Part shown: in pieces, positions 47,966 to 59,031 of the stretch
Layout: the number at the start of each line of letters is the position of its first letter
Position numbering within the stretch: the first letter of the stretch is position 1
The notes under the pieces: generated by a model
The model's database searches: none
Told to the model about the DNA's origin: nothing
The model's input: only the letters and a program-made list of their open reading frames with translations
Program-made: the position numbers and the translations under genes
Source: Haematobia irritans
Taxonomy: Eukaryota > Arthropoda > Insecta > Diptera > Muscidae
DNA: 64,000 bases
Assembly: GCF_050003625.1 (NCBI RefSeq)
Contig: NC_134397.1
Span: 277,816,070-277,880,069, forward strand
Direction: 5' to 3'

Positions 47966-50391
47966 TTAGGATTCGGGATAACGACAATACGAATTACTCT
48001 CCACCAACTCATTTGGTATCCACTCCTCGTATAGAGGTAACCGATTCTTCAGGGTCTCCACTTCACGTAGGATGCGTACCACATTTCCACCAATCAATTT
48101 TTTTATGGCGGCATTACCCCAAACACGATCGCGTGCTAATTCAGCCAAAAGAAAGGCGTATCCTTTGGGAGCTCCACTCAAACCGATGTGATCAACACCT
48201 GCTACTTTGCGTACGAAATTAATTGCATTTATGGCTTCTCTCACACCCAACAAACGTTCACCACAACGCTCGAGATTTAGCATAATAACACCACCATTGT
48301 CAGGAAGAAGGCTGTAAAGTAGATAAAAGAGTTAGTGGATAACCTTTGGTTAAGGAAATTATATGAACTGAACCTTAACACTCGATCTGGTATTGAGGCA
48401 ACATTTGTGCCATTACAGAAGGTTGCAGGTGCTGAGTTTGTCAGGAGCACAGGTGCTTTTGATGTTTTAAGGGCTGCCACCATACCCGCTTCCGATAAAT
48501 GGGATATTTCCACTAACATCCCAATGCGGTTCATTTCGAAGAGCATAGTCTGAAAATAATATATTCCATGAAAAAAATATTAAGTATAAAAATATTAATG
48601 ATTTCTTAATAAAACTTTTAATTGGTTATTTTTATAAAACATACACCAAAAAAGTGAACCCTCCAGGGCACTAAAGCAAATTTAATTATATTTTAGTTCA
48701 TGGTCAACGAAGAAAGTTTTGTTGACCTTAATCATTTTTATAGTACGTTAGTTAACTTAAAAGGGGGCAATTTTCCATCCTGGTGGTTTCACTGTGTTTT
48801 GAGTGTAGTCTTTAAAATGTTACTCAAAGGATTATAAAGACAATGTCTGAATAAATAACTAATATATGAATCAAAAATAGTTTGTAAATTCGACCCTTTA
48901 ATATTGTTAGATTTTCTAACTGTGAAACAGATTTGAAAGAAAACAATACCGAAAGTCCTATTCCGCCGAACCTTGAAATAGTTTTTTTTATGGGAATCAG
49001 AAAAATATCATAAAATTATAATACCAATGTAAATTATTGATTTAATTAAAAATGTAATTAACTGATTAAATCAATTAATTTATTTATTCAATATTCTTTC
49101 AAATTAAAATAGAATTTTAACTGAAAATATATTCTGAATATGTGCATACAGAAAAAGAAAAAAGTTCGAGTTTTCGAATTGTGAAAACTTAAAAAAGTGG
49201 ACTTTCCGCCTTTTTTTAACATTTTTGATTTGTGGTTAAAACGTATTCCCATTTTAATCCAAAGACTAAGATTTGAGTGGATTTTGTAAAATACCAAAAA
49301 ATCGATTTTCGACTTCTGTGTAAATTATTCACTGAAAAATGCCTCGGGATAGCACCGACTTTTCTATTTCTATACGATTTCCGCTTCGCTCTGGATGTTA
49401 CATTTTTTAAGAAAGTGCCATCACCCATATCAAAAATGGCTTTCACCAAGATATTTCCCACACATTGCTTACCTTTCCAAAATCATTTATGGAATTCGTA
49501 GCATTCGTTTCTATCAAATAGTCCATATTTTTTGTAGAAGCTGCCCACGCGGTGTTGCACTCCAAACTAGTGATGGACACAAAACGAGCACCCAACAAAT
49601 ACATTGACCTCAACACGGCTAAGCTGGTGCCGAGGGTGTGACCACCGCCAAGTCCCATGAGCACAGCCACCTCACCTCTGATATGTGTCTGTTCCATTTC
49701 GTCGGCGGACTCGACAATATGCATTGAATCGGTTACTGCGGTAATACGTTTGGCTTTGTCAATTCCTTCCAAGGCTAATTGGACTGCATCCAGATATTGA
49801 GCGCCACAAGGTACTGCAATGGGCCAGAGAACTGCTCCTACATACTTTTGTCGCATTTCTTGCATGCTAGTACTGTAGTTCATTTCTTTGCTTGGGCTCC
49901 AAGATCCCTCTATAAGTGGCGCCTCGCTAAGCAAGCGGCGTATGAAACCAAGGCGAGCCTCTGTAACACAACAAAATTCATTCAGTACTATGCGAACAAT
50001 CGACACTAAAACCTCAATCATTACCCAGAAGAGATGACTGCCTTAGCTGTAAGGCCAATGGTATTCCTCCAGCCATGGCTATACAAATCATCATAATCGC
50101 CAAGACTATCAATACCCGCCTACTTCGTGATGACTTCGTCTCTGAGTCTATGGGCGAATCCAGGCCTCCCGAGGAACCACCACATGGATCCTTGCTGCTG
50201 CTGGTGTATGGCGATATAACAACGCCATTCTGCATTTTCTCACTACCAATTTTGGTTATCTCGGGGGGTAGTTCAACAATTTCTGCTATCTCGGTGAAAA
50301 CAAAGCACTGTTGCTTGCAATGGGGTTGATGTTGATGGTGAGGATGCATGGCATGCACCTCAATAAAAGGATGATTTGGCACTGTATTCAT
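47966..50391 (-). CDS. Membrane dipeptidase (M19) family protein, predicted catalytically inactive
   Basis: Four exons on the minus strand: 50391-50025, 49960-49473, 48549-48374 and 48311-47966, all with GT-AG borders, giving 458 residues. Residues 1-92 are low-complexity and His-rich; RSRR then a hydrophobic segment (93-115) predict a type II signal anchor, with the rest outside the cytosol. Residues about 137-440 align with renal dipeptidase (DPEP, peptidase M19): GGHTLGTSLAVLR, NTAWAAS, EISHLSEAG, SIPDRVLR, GVDHIGLSGAPKG. The zinc-site HxD is Ser142-x-Ser144, the bridging Glu is Gly227, the second His is Asn323 and the catalytic Asp is Ala391; only His302 of the ligands stays. The open frame and splice sites are intact, so it is a conserved pseudoenzyme more likely than a decaying gene (inference). 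No GPI signal seen, unlike vertebrate DPEPs. Start chosen from the CACAATGA context and the preceding lack of a longer frame. Confidence 0.85.
48644..48805. mobile_element. 162-bp MITE in intron 2 of the dipeptidase-like gene
   Basis: Ends CACCAAAAAAGTGAACC and, inverted, CACTCAAAACACAGTGAAACC; TA at 48642-48643 and 48806-48807. Same family as the 27.1-28.4-kb element. Confidence 0.75.
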
Positions 50392-51023
50392 TGTGATTCC
50401 TAATGTGGTGGTTGTCGATTCGATGATTTCCGATTTTGGTCTTTCTCCACGATTAATAGAAATGCATTTATTATTTGTTGTGTGGTTTTTCTTGGGCTAA
50501 AACCAACAAGTGAACGGAAAAGAAAACTCCACGGAGGTAATTATTGCCCTTTTTTCTCTCTTATTTCTTGTGCTACTTCTTCGCGTCCACTATCGTTCAG
50601 GTGTAGGTCGTAGGCAAAAGCAAAGCTTTTATTGATTGTACTATAGGAATTTCTTTGTCAGTTTTTAGTACACAACAAATACCAACACATTTGACAGTCC
50701 CTGCAGGACTTGGTTCTGATGACAGGATTCGGCGCAGTGCAAAAGGGATGTTCCCTGAGGTAGAGAATTTTGACGTTATGTACAACTAAATGTCGCTCAA
50801 TGTTTGATTTAAAATTTAATGACTTATTTATGAAATACAAGCTCCTGAAGCTAAGTCACATTTAGGTTGGAGAATATTTTGCCTAAAGATATGCTACAAT
50901 ATTGTTCTAATGTAGTTTGAGAGGACAGTTAATTTTGTTTTAATTTAGCTTGTTCCTTAAGTTTTAAAAGGTTATACCAATTGCACTAAATTTTTCTATG
51001 TAACGGATATATTTTAAAATTAA
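50392..51023. other. 5' flank of the dipeptidase-like gene
   Basis: Presumed 5' UTR and promoter on the minus strand. I cannot place a TATA box or initiator with confidence. No repeats recognised. Confidence 0.35.
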
Positions 51024-51257
51024 AGGTGGGTACTATGTTCGGTTTTCGAGTTGAAAATCACTTTATTTTCGCGATTACTTTTCCTGAAATAATCAAAATT
51101 ATAAATTAAAACCAAAATATTCCTGTAAAGTCTTGCCGAAATCTAGGGGAACAAGAAACGGCGCATCAATTGAGTTAATTTGTCTGCTTCATATTGAACT
51201 GTTTTAATAAAGTAACCGCGAAAATTTCAACTCGAAAAGCGAACATAGTACTTACCT
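51024..51257. mobile_element. PIF/Harbinger-type MITE, 234 bp
   Basis: TIRs AGGTGGGTACTATGTTCGG and, inverted, AGGTAAGTACTATGTTCGC, flanked by TAA on both sides. A 3-bp TWA duplication is typical of PIF/Harbinger (family knowledge). Confidence 0.75.
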
Positions 51258-52409
<1,152 letters not shown>

Positions 52410-52716
52410 TTAATTCATCAATTTACAGTTCATTAATCAATCACATTATACAATTTAAATTAAATTCATAAAGTTTTGTCAATTATGAAGTTTGTTCACC
52501 GTTTTAGAACTTTTTAATGACAAAATCCACTTTAACTACACCCAAAGAAATTTGTTAGTAGGGACAGTAGAAAAGTCTGCTAAAACAGCAGAAAGTCAGC
52601 TGAAAAAGGGACAGAAGTCATTGTTTGCTGAAATAGCAAACATTTCCTGCTTTTTTTAAGCTCAATTACACTACAACATGTTTTATTTTGGCTAAAACAA
52701 AAAAAATGTCAACTTA

Positions 52717-53147
52717 AGGCCGGTACTCTGTTCGGTTTTCGCGTGGAAACTCCATACAAAACCAAAAAATGCGAAAAATTTGCGAAATTTTTTCCATTTG
52801 TGATACTTTGTTTTTTCGTGTTGAAAAACTGACGTTTATAGCACGGCGCCATTTGCAATGTGAATTAAGAAATAATTTATTTATTAAAAACTATTTCTGC
52901 GGGTTTATAAATCAAACACGGACCATATTTTTGTTCCGAAACTATACAAAGGATCAAAGGAATAGCAGATCAATTGCCCAAGGAAAAATAAAATGTTATT
53001 TTGTAAAAACAAGTAACACCACCAACTTAATCCAATATCGCTCCCTGTAAAATAGCGCTCCAAGCTACCTAAAAAAACGCCGCTTTCTATGTGCGAAATA
53101 ATGGTTTCCATAAAAGTTTTTCGCAAGAATGAACATAGTACCGGCCT
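52717..53147. mobile_element. PIF/Harbinger-type MITE, 431 bp
   Basis: TIRs AGGCCGGTACTCTGTTCGG and, inverted, AGGCCGGTACTATGTTCAT, flanked by TTA on both sides (52714-52716, 53148-53150). Related to the 51.0-kb copy. The short frame at 52769-53050 is not recognised. Confidence 0.75.
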
Positions 53148-53863
53148 TTAGGTGCTATCCTAACATAATTAACACAATATTTTATGTATATCAATAGTAT
53201 TTGACCAAAAATCTGAATATTTGACGAATTAAGGCATAACAGCAAACAAAATGTTTGCTGATCGTATTTAGGAGCTTGTAAGTATATTACAGTGCAAAAA
53301 TATACCAAAAACAACTTTTGGTTCTTAAATATGCTTTGGGGAAATTTTATAACCTAAAAATTTTATAAATTGTTGTTCATTAGGCCCTGAAGTACAAAAA
53401 TATAACATCGACAGACATCGACTGATGTTTTTAGCAGACTTTTTTCTATGAGTTTAGTTTTCAACTGTCATTTGTAAAAAGAGCTATTTCAAATCCACTT
53501 TTAGGTAGATCTCGAACCTGATATGAATGAGGTATTAGATAAAGTTGTTGTTGTGGGTTTGAATTATATTGAGAACCGGGATTCCACTAAAAAATTTCTC
53601 ACTATGCATTCAAAGCTAGTTTTTTGAAATGTATTGATGAAATGATCAAAATTCTCAAATGTTTGTGTTTACTGAGATATCTTTAAGTGATAACATTCCA
53701 CTAACATTCTAAATCGTTTAATTAGTCAAAACGTTACGCGTATTTCGAAACATTTTTTGATGTCACCCTGTGTTTCTCAAAATCAAATGTAAACAAAAAC
53801 AAAACACGTGCGGAATATTTCCTTTAATTTTGAGAATCAATCGATATACAAATCCCACTTGAA
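53148..53863. other. 5' flank of RRP7A
   Basis: Includes the right part of an older TIR element (to about 53455). A partial DRE-like ATCGATA lies at 53840-53846, within 25 bp of the start codon. Confidence 0.4.
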
Positions 53864-54724
53864 ATGCCCGAAATTGAAGGCTACAAAGGTAAGACTTGCA
53901 AATTAATACCCCCAAAGAATTATCTTCATTGTCTACATATTTCTGTTGCAGTGGTCCCATTAAGGGTTTCGCCAGATTCCGAGCATTGTCACAGTATTTA
54001 CATGAAAGAACATTTTATACGCCTTATGGATCCCAACAAACCAAAGGGAAGAACACTTTTCTTGTTAAATGTACCCCCTTACGTTACCGAAAATAGTTTG
54101 GAAACCTTCTTCAAACAAATCGGACCAGTAGTATCTGTAACATTTGCCCAAAAAGCTGGTCGCGACGAGGATCAAAAATGGCAAGAAAAAGTTACAGAAT
54201 TTAGCAATATAGAAGCCCCATTCACTTTTAAGGTAGCCTATGTTGTATTTAAAACTACCAACAGTGTAAGCAGAGCCTTGGAAGTTAAAAGTGTTGATTT
54301 ATTTAGTCCCACATCCAAAGAGTCCTATGTTGTAACCGGCATGCAATTATGGCATAGCCAGTATACGGACAAAATCCTAGATATGGAGAAAACACAGACA
54401 TATATTGACGAATACATGGCTGCTTATGATGAGAGGGAGAAAGAAGCTGCTGAAGCAGCTAAAACTACAGAAGCCGATGCTGACGGTTGGGTAACAGTGG
54501 GTAAACAGGGCAACAATTCTGGTTTCGAACAGACGGAATCAAACATTGGCAAATTGGAAGAGAAAATGGAAAGAGGTAGAAAAAAGAAAGAGCTTACAAA
54601 TTTCTACACATTCCAAATAAGGGAATCAAAAATGAAAAACATTGTGGAGCTCCGCAAGAAATTCGAAGAGGACAAGAAAAAAATAGAGACTTTAAAACAA
54701 ACAAGAAGATTTAGACCGTTTTAA
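53864..54724 (+). CDS. RRP7A: Ribosomal RNA-processing protein 7 homolog (Rrp7/RRP7A)
   Basis: Two exons: 53864-53888 and 53952-54724, with a 63-nt GT-AG intron. Spliced product 265 residues. It begins MPEIEGYKVVPLRVSPDS, matching Rrp7 proteins, while the intron-retained frame inserts 21 foreign residues. An RRM-like domain follows (TLFLLNVPPYVTENSLETFF, about 43-62; FKVAYVVFKTTNSVSRAL further on). The DADGWVTVGKQG motif and the Rrp7 C-terminal domain (NFYTFQIRESKMKN, LRKKFEEDKKKIETL, ending RRFRPF) complete the family signature. Family role: component of the UTP-C part of the small-subunit processome, needed for 18S rRNA maturation in the nucleolus. Poly(A) signal AATAAA at 54810. Convergent with INTS15. 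Confidence 0.93.
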   Translation: MPEIEGYKGKTCKLIPPKNYLHCLHISVAVVPLRVSPDSEHCHSIYMKEHFIRLMDPNKPKGRTLFLLNVPPYVTENSLETFFKQIGPVVSVTFAQKAGRDEDQKWQEKVTEFSNIEAPFTFKVAYVVFKTTNSVSRALEVKSVDLFSPTSKESYVVTGMQLWHSQYTDKILDMEKTQTYIDEYMAAYDEREKEAAEAAKTTEADADGWVTVGKQGNNSGFEQTESNIGKLEEKMERGRKKKELTNFYTFQIRESKMKNIVELRKKFEEDKKKIETLKQTRRFRPF

Positions 54725-55418
54725 ATCTAGTACAAAGGCAGTTTAAGTTTAATTGAAATGTATTCGTAATAGACTTTTTGCACATCGACAAAGTATGGTT
54801 TTACGACAGAATAAAATTTTCTTAACAAATTATATGTTTAAATTCCGTAACATACTTTCCACATAAATTGAAAGTACGTGTAATTTAAGGACTAGGGTAA
54901 CCTATGATGTCTGTGTTAACGGAATATAAAATAAACCTTGTGTGGAGAATGGTTATGAGGAAGATTTCTAATGATTCCAATGAAACTAAATTGAAGAAAG
55001 ATCCCATATAGAACATTAACACGAATGTCTCCTCAGATGAGGCAAGGTTAGTTGTGGTGCTATAAGACCACGTGCGATAACTAAAATATTACAACGTTCC
55101 TCTACCTTCGTTGGATTTCATTGAAGATCTATAAAAACAAAAATAGGCCTCTCGACAAAAAAAGTTTAAAAACCAATTCTTACAAATTATTGTTTTTATT
55201 CACTTATTTTTGTACTTTAACAACCAAATTAACCTCGAAGTAAATACTTCCTATTCTGATGATTTTTCTTTTCAAATGAACCCCGGTGTAGGCTCTAAAC
55301 CTAGTGCGGAATAGGAATCTATTTTAAGTGAAGACTTGAATAGAGCACATGTAAGTGTAACAAAATCCCATATTCATTGCTGTTCTTTGCAAAAATGAAC
55401 TAAACATTTTAAAAATTA
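54725..55418. other. Intergenic region between convergent RRP7A and INTS15
   Basis: Holds the RRP7A 3' UTR with AATAAA at 54810-54815, and on the minus strand an AATAAA at about 55195-55200 that suits INTS15. No repeats recognised. Confidence 0.5.
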
Positions 55419-56557
55419 CTATGTTTTATTTGCTGCTATTACAATTTTCATTAAAGGATGAGGTGGCAACTTTTCCATTGCACATAGTAACTGCGGAATA
55501 TTGCCGTAGATACAGTTCGATGAAAGACCAACCTGTACTGCTTGTGCAAGTCGTTCCATACTCTTTTGGAAATTAGCATCATTCGCATCACCATTTTCCA
55601 TAACTAATCGTACACAAAGCATGGCTAAATGTTGAGCATTTAATGCACTTGGCGGCCCATTGTTCACGACTTCCAGCAAAGTTTGTAGTAAGGATAAATG
55701 CAATGTGCTGTAGGATACACGATTCGAAACAATGGGAGACAGTACAGACCATCGAATGAGACCTGCCAGGGGTGTCACTACCGGCATTACAATGGCTCCT
55801 GCTGGCAAAGCCAAGGGTTGTTGAGATGCTAAACATAATGACGGATTTTCTGTAACCCATTCACAGAATACATCCAACAAGGCATCGGGAGGAGGTATTA
55901 GGGGTCCTCGCTGATCATTTAAATATAATTCGGCAACAGCTGTCATCAAATTCGCTGCGAAGTGTGGGGCAACCAGTGGCAATTGTTTCAACTGTTCTGA
56001 AGTTTTTCGTGAAAAAATTATGAAATCGCTCACTAAACTCTGCGCCACCTCTAAACTCGGCGGAGTTGTACAGCCTACTTGTTGCATCCAGGTTCCGGCA
56101 GATGATAGAAGTGGAGCTACAGAACCCGACACCGAGGTGCTAATAAGTTTACACAAAATCTTGGAACGTTGTGGTGTCAGATTACTACCGAATAATGACA
56201 AAAATACAGCATTTCGTGTGGAATCAGGACCAGGCTGTGAAAAGTATTCGATAAGTACAAGAATCAATTGAAACTCCTGTATTTTATTCATTTGCATATT
56301 TGGATAATTCTGGGGAGACTGTCCTCGTCTTACGTCCACGTCTTTATTCTTTTCCAAGAACACAAATTCTGAGATGAGTACCATGGTGAAATTCTGCTTG
56401 CCTCTTCCAATTATTAGATTTTCTACAAAGAAATTTGTATAAATTATAAATTGTTGTTGAATGAAGTATTGAAATCACCTATACGTGGAAGAGCTTCTTT
56501 GACACATGCGGGAAATTCCAATTTCCTTAAGGCATGCTTAATATCAGATTGACTCAT
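55419..56557 (-). CDS. INTS15: Integrator complex subunit 15 (C7orf26 homolog)
   Basis: Two exons on the minus strand: 56557-56479 and 56422-55419, separated by a 56-nt GT-AG intron; 360 residues. The N terminus MSQSDIKHALRKLEF, then VLISEFVFLEK, aligns with the start of INTS15. Strong family blocks are TPLAGLIRWSVLSPI, YSTLHLSLLQTLLEV, MERLAQAVQVGLSS and ALPPHPL-type C terminus (LPPHPLMKIVIA). Human INTS15 is about 449 residues; the fly protein is shorter mainly because the Pro/His-rich tail is missing. Family role: INTS15 links the INTS10/13/14 module to the Integrator core, in snRNA 3' processing and promoter-proximal attenuation. All alpha-helical; no catalytic residues. An upstream E-box CAGCTG lies at about 56660. 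Start chosen because ATG 56557 gives the conserved N terminus, while ATG 56384 would cut it. Confidence 0.88.
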
Positions 56558-56816
56558 CTTTGGAACACAAAAAAAACTTTTTGAGAATAGCTTTAATATT
56601 AAAAAAATTGGAACCGCAACTAAATAACGAAAAAATAAGCAAAACTATTTATCGTATGACAGCTGACAGTCAATTCAGTAGTTGCCAGATTCAAAGAATC
56701 AAAGCAGGCAGAAATATTAGGCCTGTTTGCGTTTTTTTGCCCCGAAGATTATTCAGTAACAATTCGCAAAAGAGACATCCAGACTTTTCCCATGGGAATG
56801 ATACGAAATACCTTAA

Positions 56817-57935
56817 GGTGTTTTCTTTTCTTGTAAAAAATGCGCAATTTGTTGCATTTTGCCAGAAAAAGGTACTTTTTTGGTTCTTTTCCAGAAAACC
56901 CGCAAAAGTGCGAAAAGGCTTCGAATTATTTTGAGAAAAAAATAATGACACGCATAGACGCAAATTGCGAGCATGTTCAGCACTGCCGACAAACGTGAGT
57001 GCTGCGACTGCCCTGTTTCTTCCTTTGAATTCTTTCCTGCCCACTGAAATGATAGCATTTTTTTAGGTTGCAGACAAAATGAAGAAAAAACACTTTTATT
57101 GAGAAAAGAAAACACTATAAATTGACTTTGTAAATTGTGGCTCTATCCATGCCAACATTTTTTGAATTTGACGGCGCTTCTGAGAATCCCCACCACGTCG
57201 AAAACAATTGTATACGACATCCAAAACTCGTCGGAAAAGCGCCGTCACTATTGAGAAACTGTACCACGCCAAGTTACTACAAAAAAGGAACGCACGAGTG
57301 GAATTATTAGGTGCCTTTTTTAATAAATTTAGAACGACGCCAATAAGAGCCCCTTCAAACAATCAGAAAAAGTGAATTTTAAGATAGTAAAAGAATAATT
57401 GTGATCAAGTAAAACACGATTGTTTAGATGTTTATTAATTTGATTAAACATTTATAAATTCTTATAAATATAACATTTATACGACTATCACATCAACTTT
57501 AATATAATTGTTTGCATTAATAAAAGAATAATGTTGAGTTACAAGTAGAAAGTTACATGTTGCAGCGTCTATCAGCCAGTGTTTTTATTCTGAATAGAGG
57601 CAGCGTGTCTGGAAAAATATCTGAAAAACTATCACTTTATTCCATTTGGAAAGTAAACAAATTTTTGCCAATATACCGTTCACAACTTTAAGCGAAATAA
57701 CTATGTTTCCAGCACTTCATTATCAATTTTATTTAAATAAATTATAAGAAACTAGTTGCGCTTGCGCAAAATATAAAATGGCTCTCTGATGGCAAAATAT
57801 TTTCATGTGCATTTTTTATTGTTTGATATGCTTCCCCCATCACAGTTGGCGATTGTTGTAGTGACATTTACGAGTCTGTGGTGGCGATGAGGAGGAAATG
57901 GAACTTTGAAATGCTGGCAGGGATGTGGATTGAAT
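56817..57935. repeat. Unclassified dispersed repeat, longest copy
   Basis: About 1.1 kb. The left part matches 42988-43206 and the right part matches 12411-14150 (without its mariner). Inner stem GGCGCTT/AAGCGCC (about 57172-57243). Open frames on both strands (56691-57115, 57096-57362) are not recognised and are broken in the other copies. Confidence 0.7.
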
Positions 57936-58297
57936 TGATTGACTGATTGATTACAAGCTTTTGTTGATTTATGAAAGACCTATTCAAACATTATACAAAA
58001 TAAACTTGGTTCATTCCAAATTCTCTTCTTCATAATAATATTCTAATGTCATTTCCGTATTTCAAAAATTACGTAATTTTAAATTTTTTAGTCATTAATC
58101 CTACAATGAAATACGGAAACAAATACAATAATATAATAAATCAGGGTATTATTGATATGAAAACTTTTCAAATTGCGATCGATCGACTGAAATGGAAACA
58201 ACCAGCTGAACTTATAACCAAAAATCTGTTGTTTCTATGCATTTTAGCCGATCGATGAGCTCGTTCGACATACAGAAAAATAATGCTAATTTACAAT
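57936..58297. other. AT-rich spacer
   Basis: No repeat or exon recognised. Confidence 0.35.
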
Positions 58298-58732
58298 TTA
58301 TGCGCTTTACAGACTATCAGTTATACCGGACGGAATGTCGGTGTTTGTAAAGAATCGTACAGTGTGTCGGATCGATACGACTTGTCGGCGATGACTAAAT
58401 AATCGGTAAATGTGTTATCGATCCCATAAACATGCAGCATATATGGGATATATTCGACACGAGCACTGTCGTCCGGAATAACTGATCATCTGTAAAGCGC
58501 ATAATGCGCTTTACACACTATCAGTTATTCCGGACGGAATGTCGGTGTTTGTGTCGGATCGATACGACATGTTGGCGATGACTAAATAATCGGTAAATGT
58601 GTTATCGATCCCATAAACATGCAGCAGTATCGATTATGCCTTCGGACTTAACTTATAATGTGCACAATATATGGGATATGTTCGACACGAGCACTGTCGT
58701 CCGGAATAACTGATATTCTGTAAAGCGCATAA
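58298..58732. mobile_element. Two tandem copies of a small TIR element
   Basis: Copies at 58298-58503 and 58502-58732 share 'atcggtaaatgtgttatcga' and 'cgacacgagcactgtcgtcc'. Each has TIRs TATGCGCTTTACAG with 'atcagttat(a/t)ccggacg' inside. They meet at the palindrome GCGCATAATGCGC. The second has about 25 extra bases ('cgattatgccttcggac'). Confidence 0.75.
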
Positions 58733-58825
58733 AGCGCCTTATATGGTATCGTGTCTTTCAGTGATGCCTCTATCATTTCATCGTCTATCTTCTCTATAAA
58801 AACAGCTTGGCAAGCCCGTAACAAA

Positions 58826-58833
58826 TATCGATA
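58826..58833. promoter_or_regulatory. DRE/BEAF-32-type site TATCGATA
   Basis: Perfect TATCGATA palindrome about 200 bp upstream of the THOC1 start codon, with ATCTTCGATAAC nearby. In Drosophila such sites bind DREF or BEAF-32 and mark housekeeping promoters; this fits THOC1 (inference). Confidence 0.6.
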
Positions 58834-59031
58834 AATGTTGAGTATCTTCGATAACTGTTCACATCATTAGCCCACCATGACAACCCCAATGTTGGTCAAA
58901 CAATACCCAACATATGGAAATATCCGTTGTACGACAACACTGTCGGTAAACATTGTCGATTCCGAAATATCAACAAATTTTAGTGGAAATATCAATTGGG
59001 AATTTACCGGCAAGCGGCCTTTGGAGTTAAA

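Noticed and set aside
48335..48553. Plus-strand frame of 72 residues
   Set aside because: Shadow of exon 3 of the minus-strand dipeptidase-like gene.
56691..57362. Frames in the dispersed repeat near INTS15
   Set aside because: Broken in the other two copies and lacking any recognisable domain.
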